DNA from: Nymphaea colorata
Taxonomy: Eukaryota > Streptophyta > Magnoliopsida > Nymphaeales > Nymphaeaceae
Reading direction: 5' to 3'
NCBI RefSeq assembly: GCF_008831285.2
Contig: NW_022205008.1
Location: 1 to 25,462, forward strand
Length of the DNA stretch: 25,462 nt
Shown here: piece after piece, positions 10,747 to 22,700 of the stretch
How positions within the stretch are numbered: the first letter of the stretch is position 1
How the letters are laid out: every line of letters begins with the position of its first letter
The notes under the pieces: generated by a model
The model's input: only the letters and a program-made list of their open reading frames with translations
What the model was told of the DNA's origin: nothing
Database searches by the model: none
Position numbers and translations under genes: made by a program

Positions 10747-13700
10747 ATGGTAAAAGTCAAGAAGAACTTATTGTTTTTAATACTGATTCTCCTTCTCCTC
10801 CCCAGCCAAGGTAAAAGAAATAAAATGTAGTCCTTTCAGCTAGCGAAGAGGTCACAATCAATTATGTTTCAAGAACGCTGAACGGGTTTAGCAATGCCCA
10901 AGGGTCAAAAGGAGGAGGCACAGTACTCTATATTTCGGGGTAAACTTCAGTCCCGTCGCCGGCGACATCCAAATATACTTCGGAAAGTACCCATGCAACC
11001 TCGTTGCTGAGGGCTCGACTGTTACAATGGTAAGCTGTATTACGACACGGATGTACGATCCTGAATAAACTTACGACATTCCGATCACAATGTACAGTGT
11101 TGGCCGATTGCCAGTCACCTGCTCAGATTACGTTTGCCTTTTTTCGTATACTGACAGCTGGACGCCGATTATATATGAGGTCTTCCCTTCGACTACAGTC
11201 GGAAATAACATGATCAGCATCTATGGAGTCCACAGGATAACAAATATCGGAGACGGTCGTTCACCCTCAGCCAGCGACCTTCGATATATTACGATTGGAG
11301 ATAAATCCTGCTCCACACTGGACATTGTCCAAATTATATATCAGCATCTTACGAGGATATTATCAATTGCAATACCTTCCTCTACCAAGAAGCAGGCGAA
11401 TACAACATCACGGAAAGAGTTGTCTATGGAGATGCCGTCTTTTCTGTAAGGGCCTACCTCACGAGCTTCTTTACTGGAAATACATACACGGTAAGGATAG
11501 TTCCTAACTTTCAAAATAATACAGTTCAATCTGGAGGCCTCAACGGTCATGTCCTTACCTTCACAGGTACTGGATTTCGAATAGTCCTGCAGACTTAGGA
11601 AATTTCAAATGCAAAATTGGATAAATTACCTGCAAAGTCATCTCAAGCACACAAGGCTCAATCCAAATACAGTTGCCTCCCTACGAGGCAGGATACGAGA
11701 GAGTGGAAAGTTGTAATCTGACCCGATGGATTCGAGCCAAAAAAGTCCATATCTGGGATCCTATGGTTTCCGGTATACGAGATATGCTCGAAGTAGAAAA
11801 CATGGATGAGATTATCAAGGATATAAGAGCTGGAACGAGTACAGAGCAGATCATATACGACGGCTACCAACTCAAATAGAGTCTTATTTTCTGGTTCACA
11901 AACTATGATGACTATCTGCGAGGCTACTTCTTTGCTCCAGCAGACGGATAGTATACCTTTGAAGCATCTGTTGACGATTCTATGATAGTCTGGATGTCCA
12001 GTCTTCAGAACACTGTCAATTTCCAAGCCATGAAACAGCTAGTCAGAGTTAATACCTTTATGAGCTATTCACAGGACCCATACTCTTCGGATAATGGTCC
12101 AAACGTAAAGACAATCACTCTCAACAAGGGATACTACTACATGGAGATCCTGGCAAGAGACTTTTAAGGAATTCATTTTTATTATCTTTCAGTGAGTATT
12201 CCTCCCTTCGATATTTCCACGATAAGCACCAAAGACATTCCAGTTTCTGCCAAAACCCTCGCAAATCCAACCTGGAAAATCGAAAACGTCTTAATAGCTC
12301 CAGCAGAAATCCTCCCAGAGATCATTACAGTAACGGTGGATGCTTCTGCATTCCCACCTGGAGCCACGTAATTCATCTTATATTATTACGATAACTCGAA
12401 TGGAGATCTGGCCAAAATCTCTTCATCTGATATCAAAGTAGGAGCAACAGTAGAGTAATTTAAATATGCGATCGGATCATTATACCAGTTCTCAAGCTTT
12501 GGTGCCACCGTCAGCCTGAAAATGCTGGACTCAAGTGGAAGCTCAACATCCGACCAAGCCAGTGCAGTGAAATTCGTCTATAAGATTGAGTACAATATAC
12601 TCGGCCTGAAGAATACAAAAAGCTTCCAGAGACGAGTTTTAACGATGGCGTTACAGTGGTGACGACTCAAGAGCATTCTCCAGGCATGACTGGTCATATA
12701 TCTTTAAGGTTAACGACGTTCCACTTTAAGTTTATGACTCTATTCTGAAGACCAAATCAACGACTATACAGGTCAGCAATTCAGTCGGCTATATCCAGTC
12801 GGCTTTGAGGGCCTACTATAAGGCTCCTGAGCTGAAAATAGTTTCTCGAAATGTGCAGCAGCTTCCCGACCAACTCAGCTTTGACATTCTCTACTTCGGC
12901 GTAACGTCTCCCCAGGACATTTCTATCGATGCCGCTGCCCTCACTGGAGGAACTGACAACAGAGTCAACGTGAATATCGATACTAAGCGGGATTATGCAA
13001 GGACAGGCCTTACTTCTCAGCCATCCCTTATGAGTTCCTGAGGATGGCATCAGCCAAGCCCTCCATCCAGATCAGCTACAACAGCATTCCCGGCGTCTGC
13101 CTTGACTGCTACTATGAATACAAGTCCGATCGCCTCTCAGCGTCTCAGCAGCAGCATTCCAAGCAGGAAAAGCTGGAATGGACATCACCATTCAAAGCAC
13201 TGATCCAACCGTGTTGACTTCTTTTACGATAAGTGACATCACTGTCACTCTGTACGGTCAGCCCTGCAAAATCGATACAGCCGCCAGCACCACTTCCAGC
13301 CTCAAATGCACTTTCAACACTGTGCCTTACTCGGGTTCTATGGTCCCTCAGATTCCAGCAGGAGATTAGCCTCCGCAAGTGCACGTAAGACAGTATGGTT
13401 TCATCACTTCGGCCATAAAGCTGAAAAACGATCTTGTGATTGCTTAGATTTCTCCTATGGAATGGGCCTGAATGGCGGAGTCACTGTGACAGTCACAGGG
13501 ACTGGCTTCCCTTGAGTAATAATGGCCAGCTAGAAATATCAGCAGCAACCAGGACTCGATGAGCTAAGATATTGTTATCATTCAGTTTCGAATACCCAAA
13601 TTCAGTTTAGCTTCGCTCCAGCACCTTCTGGCACCCCTGATCATGCTCAAAGCTTACCTACAAGATCAAGAACCAAGGAGGAACATACACCTATGCTGAT

Positions 13701-16700
13701 TAAAATAATGGCATATCCTTCTCATCGGTCTACGATCCCTCCGTCACAGGCCTCAGCATTCAGTCTGCTTCGCCTATCATCAAGCAAAACATCGTGGTAA
13801 CAGGAACCAACTTCGACACGACCCAGCGAACATGAGAGTCTTCCTTTACTTTGCATCAAACCTCACCCAAAAGTATGAGCTGGGCATTCTTTCAGTGGCC
13901 AGCTCAACCAGTATGACTTGCGTTCTGGGTGGAGGAAGAACAGGCGACTACTACCTTCGCGTGCTGGTGGTCGGTCAGGGCATGAGTGCCCTGCTCCAGA
14001 AAATAAGTTATCATATGAGACTGTGGTCAACTCAATCAGTCCAGAGAGTGGTCAATCGGAGGAGGATACAAGATGACAATACAGGAAGCAACTTCGCCAC
14101 AGCCAAGGGATCCACTCAGGTCTTCATTGGTGACGGAGTTAACAGTCTCTGTCTCATCACCGCCATCACAACGACGAGTATTTAGTGCACAGTTCCTGCA
14201 ATGATCAAGAGTTACAAGTCGGAGACGCGAAGACTGTTGTGGTGACTGCTAGATTGATCGAGGACAGTCGATGCAAGGGAGTTGCTCCTTTTCCTACGAC
14301 GATACGGACACTATTTACGTTAAGTTGGAGGGCGATTCTAAGGACTTCCACGCAGGTGGCAAAGTTACGATTTCAACAATTAATACCTTCGATACAGCTA
14401 AGACAACAGTTACTGTTGGCTCTACACCGGTCACTATTGAGACAATCACCCCTACTTTACTTACTTTCCGCTATCCACCCCTGCCGGCAGGCTCATACAG
14501 CATCATAGTCACTGTCAATGGTGCCAACGCATACCCTGCCTTGGACTCGACAACTACTCTGTCAATCTAAAACATAAACTCATAGGCAGGGTCAAATAAG
14601 GGCCAGATAGTGTCTGTGACAGGAAATGGATTCACAAAGATAGACGATCCGAACAATATCATATACTATAATTGCAGTGGCGTAATTGTAGAGCTTCCAA
14701 TCGTATCCATCACACCTAAGAATGTTACTTTCGAAATTCCAAGCAATCCTGAGTCCAACTGCAAGGTCAATGTCACCATGGGCTTACCTTTTATTAGTTT
14801 ACATATGCTCAAAGTGCAGCCAATACTCCATCGATCGTCATCACTGACCTTGGAAGCCTGAGCTATAAGATAGTTGCTTCAAACACTAACTCAAAGGTAG
14901 TAAAATTCATTGTAGCTCGTTTCCTTGACTCCAATGGAGGAATTACTTCATCTGTCTATCCCTTGGATTGGACATCGACAGTTGCCAATTAATATACTGC
15001 TACGCCCACAGGTCTTATCTTCCTGCCGGAACTTTCTTGCTGGATGTTTCATTCGACCTTTGGGCTTCGCTGATTCATCGACCAACAGGTTCACTATTGC
15101 CCCCACGGGAATCAGCACAATCACTCCGACTCCGGCCACCGTCTCGTTCGGAGGACAGGGAACCTACGCCCTCACTGCGGCTGGCTTCATCACAAACAAC
15201 ATCCAGAACAACTAGGTTACTGTCTGCGGAATAAGAGCCAAGGTTCTTTCAGCAGACAAGACACTATTGAAGTTCCAAATACCTGCCTTCATCAATGCTG
15301 TAACCCATAGCACTTATGGCCTCGGCTCAGAGCACGTCTTAAACGCCTAAGGAATCATCATCAGCGATACTGAGACAAAATCAACTATGCCTTTGATGAA
15401 AACACCAACACATTTTACGACTCGAATAAAAATACTTGCTACCTAGGACTCGATTTCGGATCTGGTGCTCAAGGCTTCATCACTAAGATTCGATACATGC
15501 CAAACACTGCGTGGATTCGTATGAGTAACTACTTCGATGGAGCGGTCTTTGAAGGCTCTAACGATAACACAGCTGGACCACTATCTTCAATGTTGATCCA
15601 CAGCTTGTCCAAACCGGTTGGAACGTATGGCTACCAACATCTGGAACTTAACATACCGGTATGTGAGATTCAGACAAGACAACTCAAATAAAAGACTAAG
15701 TGTCAGCTTGCATAGATTGAGTTTTTAGGCATAATTTATTCAAAAACACCATATACCTCAGGCGATCTGAAATGCCCGTGAGCGTAAACTTCTTCGGGGC
15801 GTCCCAAAGCTTCCCAAACGCAATTACCTATTCGCCGCCTCTACGTATTTATCACAAGCATAATCCTCCCTTGGTCCAAGCACGGGAAATACTGAATTAA
15901 CTCTAGCCGGCAAGAACTTCCTTACAACTCAATCCTTGATTTCGATGTAATCGACGGTATTGTATGCGCTGTGACATCAGCAACCAGCACTTAGATCAAG
16001 TGCACAACAGGAAAGAGAGTCACTCCGCCTCCGTAGGGAAACAGCTTCGTCGCAACCATGGACGGAAACGTAATCATCCTGAACTGCTAGCCCTACTACT
16101 ACATGGATCGATGGAGCTCCACTGCAACTTGGGGAGGAGAAGTCCCTCCCAGGGATGGAGATACAGTCTACGTTCCATCTGGAATGACTCTTCTGGTGGA
16201 CCAAAGCACACCATACCTCAACACAATCATCGTGGAGGGCGGAAGGATCATCTTTTCCGATGAAACCGATATGACTCTCGACGCAAATTACTTCATTTTG
16301 ATCGGTGGAGAGTTCAGGGCGGGTTTACCTTCAGCCCCCTACCAGCATCAACTCACTATCACTCTCCACGGCGGACCTAATGACAAACAGTTACCCTATT
16401 TCGGAAGCAAGGTCTTGGGATGCATGAACTGTCTCTTCAACATGCATGGCATCGTCCGCAATCCCACTGGAGCCAAATCACAACCACTGTCAATCCCGGA
16501 GACAGCAAGCTTACCCTTTTGGACGCTGTGGACTGGAAGGCGGGTGAAAGCATCGCTATTGCTGCTACTGGTTTCAACCACTTCGAGTCTGAACAGAGAA
16601 CTATCGTTTCAGTTTCTGCTGACAAGAAGACCCTCACCGTTGATACTCCGTTTGTCTATCGTCACTTCTCAGGCACTGAAAACTACGGTGGTAAGAACTT

Positions 16701-19700
16701 TGTCATGAATGCTGAGGTTGGTCTTCTCACAAGAAACATAGTGATCCAAGGTGACAACATAACCGACATATACAAACACGGATCCACCTCATCTTCATGG
16801 GGAAAGTTGCAAACGGATTGAATGCCACGCTCTCCTATACTGAAATTCGCAAGTGCGGACAGCCCAAATTATGGCCAGGTACTGTTCACATTTCCACATG
16901 GCAGGAGAAGTCCCGGACAGCTTTGTCCGAGGAATAGCCGTCCACCATTCCCACGCGAGAGTGTTGACCATTCATGGCACCCATTACCTGCTGGTGGAGA
17001 AGAACGTGGGTTACTTGGTGGAGGGACACAACATCTTCATTGAGGACGGCATCGAAACCCACAATATCATCCAGAACAACCTGATGATCAGTGCCATCGC
17101 TTCCCAGACGATGCTCCAGAGCGACACATCCCCGCCAGCTACTGGATACCAATCCCCTCAACACCGTCATCAACAATCACGCCGCAGGAGGGGACTTCTA
17201 CGGCTTCTGGTACGAGATAAAACCCAATCCCGATGGACCAAGCGCGACTCCCAACGTCTGTCCAACGGAATGAGGCTGGGCCCTTCCAGCAACAACGTCG
17301 CCCACTCCAACAGACGGTTTGGTCTCAGAATCTTCAACTACGCTGCAAGAAAGTACCCTTGCCTGCCAATAGTCAATGAAAGTCTCGTCAATCCCTTCGA
17401 CTTCAATCCTGCATACGAGTCAGTATTCGACAACTATCTGTTGTGGAAGAATGAGGATAGTGGCGTTTTGGGTGAATAGCTTGGGTTCGTGACCATAGAA
17501 AACTTCTTGATTATTGACAGTCGCGCTTCGGGCATGTAATTCTATATTGCAAATATTACTCTGCAAAATGTGACAGCCAGAAAGTCAGTAATAGTGGGTT
17601 ATTCCCAGGGAAATGCTCCAGCTGACATGTCGGTTTTAGACGATGCACGTGGTATAATCACTCCAAGGACAGATGGGTTCAGAGCAGATGATATCACTTT
17701 CGTTAATTTTGGTCCCAAAATGACTCCTTTCCGTTCTTGCAGCAGATGCGAAAGTCGGTTATTCCAAGTGACGGGAGGTAAGACATCTTTCTTCAACAAT
17801 ATCAAATACAGTAACATCAGGGTAACTACATTTTCTGGGGTCGGTGGAGAAGAGAAATTTACATCGATGAAGACGGCACAATGACCCAACCTATCAGGAC
17901 TCAATTAAGCCTTCCTGCTGCAAACTATGGATCGATAACTGCCTACTTCGATCATTTGAACATCCCTAATCACTGCTATAACGTTATCCCTAAGTGGGAC
18001 AACTCAAGCTTCTGTGACTAAACCATCACGCTTCGCTCTCTTCTCTACACTAATCTCGACCCTTCAGAGGAGTTTGTAGGGCAAACGATTCGAACCTACA
18101 GGCTCAAACAGCTAACTGACCCCGACGAACCAGCTACTTATGACGTCCAGGCTATGGTTCAAATCCTCAGATCTAACGATATACCTTAGTCTTACGTGTT
18201 TCCCTATGCGGTTGGATATGCCTATCAGACTCATTTCCAGTTTGGCATTGATTTCGTTCACCTTTCGCTTGCTCCTAGTCAGTATTGGCTGAAGAATGAG
18301 GCTATCATAATGAGGTTTAACCATACTGACGAGAGGTAGTCTTACAACATAAGCCATTATTACTCTCAGAAGCTACAAACGCCTTTGATTCCCAAAGCTC
18401 ATCTATGGTTGATGTCAGAAATTGCAACAATGGAGACTACTTCCATGATAAAACATCCAAACATCTTTATGTTTGTGTCTCTGGGAGAAATAAGACCATC
18501 AGACAGTGGATTGATATTGTTGCTGTAAAATGCTCAGAATCTTGCCCAACTACAAATAATACTGGTCCTCGTGAGAGCTTCACAAGAAAATGGTCGAATG
18601 CTAGCCAGTGGCCAAACTAGGCTTTACCCAAAGAGGGTGATAACGTTACCATACCATACGAATGGAACCTTCTTCTCGATATGAATCCGCCAATCCTCTA
18701 TTACGTAATCGTAAATGGTGCATTAATATTTGACATAATGGACCTTACTTTCTAAGCGCATAGAATTTGGGTGCAGCAAGGAACTATCTACATCGGTACA
18801 AAAGACAAGCCTCATCCTTACAAAGCAACAATCATTCTTCATGGCAGCAAAACAGATCCGTTTACTGTTATTGATGGATCTGCGAGTGGAAACAAGATGC
18901 TTGTAGTAACTGGAGGACTTGAGTTCTATGGAACCGCTCCAAGCAGTGTCTGGACTCGCCTCACTGCTATCGCTCCTGCAGGCTCCAACAAAATCACTGT
19001 CCATAACCTCACTGGATGGAATGTGGGTGATGAGATAGTGGTTGGAGCTACTTATTCAGGACAAGCTGAAGACGAAGTCTTCAAGATAGTCTCAATCACG
19101 GGAAGCACAATCACATTGAATGCGACTTTGGTGTATGAACATTATGGAGACCCGAATCCGGTCAAAAACAGCTTCAATGGGACGATCGACACGAGAGCTG
19201 CAGTCGGCTTGCTCACCAGAAACATCAAGATTACCAGAGGCCCGACCCAAACAACTGGGGATGCAGGGTGCTCGTCTACTCTTATATCATGGAATCGAAA
19301 AACGGCTCTTAGCCTCCTAAGTCAGTCAACGGTTACGCAATCTTAGACGGAGTGTAGCTTGATGGGTGTGGCCAGTATGGATCCAGTAACGCCGGCATCC
19401 GTATCTAGAAACTGGGATCAATAGCTCCCAACCTAAACCCAACAGTGATTTCAAGGTCAACAATTAGAAACTGTAACGGTTATTGTACATACATCAGCGA
19501 TGCGAAGAATGTCACCTTTGATAATAACGTTTTTCATTACGGAAAGAAATACATTGTAATCGTCTTTAAGACTAAGCACTATGCTTTCATCAATAATGTG
19601 TTGCTGGGGCTTAGAATCCCACCTTAAGCTCTTATTCCGAATGATGGTAATGCGCTAGTGGTCGCTGATAACGCAGCATATGAGCAATATGAGGGTGTAA

Positions 19701-22700
19701 CTGATGCTGATAACGTAACAGTTTCAAACAACTTGGTGCAAGGATCATAATACAACGGTTTTGTCCTTCCTTTCATTCCATGCTCCAAGGTTGACAAGTA
19801 TCCTTTCAAAGGAAATACGGCTGGATCATGTTTTGTTGCATTTGTGGCTAATGTTTATCCAAATTAACTTGTATCGCTGCATCTGGTTTCTCAGGATATG
19901 CAGTGTTATTGGGTTCATGGCCAATCCTCCTGGGATGCTTACTGAAGTCCAATACTATAATATGTTCTTCACTGATAATCAAAGAGGATTCACTTTGAGG
20001 TTTTCTCATGAGATCGACGACAACACAATGAAACTCAGTGATTCATATTTCATGGGATATTCCAGACCCAACTGTCCTTCTTGCTACTCAGCTAACAAGC
20101 TTAGCTATTGCAATAATGGTCATGCAATTCGTATGTTACAGTCACACTCACGGGTGAAAGCTTCCCATTCAGCAAAAACATCACCGGCTTCGATGTAATT
20201 TGCACTCAGCAGGCTTTTGACGCCAAAGCTTTCCTCACCAATGTTACCTTCTAGAATTAAATTTGGAGCCAACTCAGCTGTTCCTTATTGCACCAGTATG
20301 AATGTTTTCAGGAAGCACGACTTGGCATCTGATGCAACAGCGGTGCATAATCTCTACAAATCTCCATGCATCAACTGTGACTTGTCAGCTCTTGTCTATT
20401 TTTCGCCTGCGACCCTAGTTGGCGAGGCTGGGAAGGAGGATGCGGTTAGCTTGACTGCACAGGTTCAATCAATTACTATATCCACGATCATGATGGATAC
20501 TTTACAAGGCACTCAACAATAACACGCTTCAGCCGACCAGCTTTTGGCCAACAATCAACCGATCGGTGGAAACGAAACAGCTTGCCAAGAGTGAATGACT
20601 GGAACGGCTACTGGTGCAAGTTTGAATAGCTGGCTGTGCTTGAGTATCAGTCGATTGCTGCTGACTTCAACACACGTATGGTCTGGCCGCTTTATCTCAA
20701 ATACGATGGCGGATTGTGGACTTCTGTTACTAATGCTTGGAGGTAATGGAACTGGATTGCTCCTGGCGATCCTGCATAAAAAAGGTTATCTCGTTTTTGG
20801 TCGGTAGTTCGCTTAAGCAAATCCTACAACATGACTTACTCTTCACAACCTCCATCAGATGCTGTTTATCAGATCCAGAAGCGTTAGCTTCCGACTGGAA
20901 ATCCTAACGATTGGCTCATCATAAGATATACTTCAAAGTTTCCAACGTAATTATCGTTAGAGTTACCAATACCTCAGGACCAAACATTATTGTGCTGGAT
21001 TTTAGCAAAAGAATGGAACATATCCTGACCTAAAACAATACACGGATGTCTGTGGTGCCAACTACTATGAATTAGAAACCAATATGATATACTTTGTCGT
21101 CAATGGTAAAAATAACTGCAAGTTAGACTGACCTTTCAAGCTATGTGCAAATGACACTCGTTTCCAAATAGATATGAATTCTTTCTATTCCAACAATGGG
21201 CCCACCAGTGTTCTCACAAACATCATAGCTTTCCTCAATATCGATCCCTCACAGATCAAAATCGTGGGAATCAATCCTGGCTCTACAATTGTTAAATTCA
21301 ATATTATGCCCCCATCAATCAACAATCCTGTAAACACTTCAAGCAACAGCTCTGATAATACCACTAGTTACTTTGTGAATGAACCAAGGGACTCAGTGCA
21401 GGATAGTAACGATCTAAACACTCTCCACAATAAGATGATGTCGGGACTGAAAACAAACTCCATAGATTTCGGATTTAATGTTCTCAACGTTTCCAGCACC
21501 ATCAAGATTATATCAACACAAAGTACACCCGTAACTATCTGTCCCAAAAGCTTTTTGTACAACGAAACATCAAAAATTTGCTACTGTGATGCAGCTTACA
21601 TATAAATCAACAGCACGTGCACTGGTTGTGATAGTATTCCTTACGCCCTCAATGCCACTGACCCAACCAATAATCGTCGTTGCCTCTGTAGGCCAACCTT
21701 TATCTGGTCTGATGCTCTAAAGCGGTGCGTGTGTCCTGGTCGAAGATGATCGTCGATTCGACACGAAATGCTTTGATTGCGCAACCATCGGCGTCAACGG
21801 AACAGGAGCCGTCGATGCCAACAAGACCAACGCGTGCAAGTGCAATCCCTCCTACTAGTTCTTCCCAATCAACAACACCTGCATCTGTCCCGACTTCTTC
21901 TCCTTCCTCGACAGCAAGAAGACCTGCAAGGGATGCACCAACTTCGGAAACGGAACCGGCAAGGTCTCGACCGTATCCAAGAACTGCGAATGCCTTCCTA
22001 CCTTCAGCTACAACTCGACCGCGGGCAAGTGCCTCTGTCCTGCCAAGTACTACGTCTCTCTGAGCAACACCTGTGTGCAGTGCATCAACAACGCCTGCAA
22101 CTGTCCATCGGGTCAGGTCTTCAAGGCTTCCAAGATGGCCTGCGGCTGTCCCTTCGACCAGTCGGCCTATGTCGGTGGAACTTGCATCAGCTGCAACTCA
22201 TCGAACATGACTGGCAGCGTCTCTGCCAACGGCAGCCAGTGCATCTGTCTTTCCAATTTCGTGTGGAAGGACAAAATGTGTCAGTGTTCTGACAAGATGT
22301 CAATAGTAATCGATGGTACTTGCTATGGCTGCAGCGGACGCTGGCAACAAGTCAGGCAAGGGGGTGGTTTCAGGCAACCAGTGCAGCTGCAAGGACCAGT
22401 ACACTTGGATCCCATAGACCAAGACATGTGTCTGTGGCGTCAATTCCATGTTTGTGAATGGAACTTGCTACCAGTGCAAACAGTTCGCGAACACTGTGGC
22501 CTCACAGATAGTCAGCTGCCTCGTGCATCTGCGCCAACAACCTCGTTTTCGATACCAAAAAGTTCGTGTGTTTCTGCACAGGGAACAACTCCATCATTCG
22601 GCAGCAGACCTGCGTGGATTGTACATCATCGATATCATGGGGTCAAGAGGACAAACACCACCACTTGCACCTGTAATTCATCCCTCAACCTCGTCTGGAG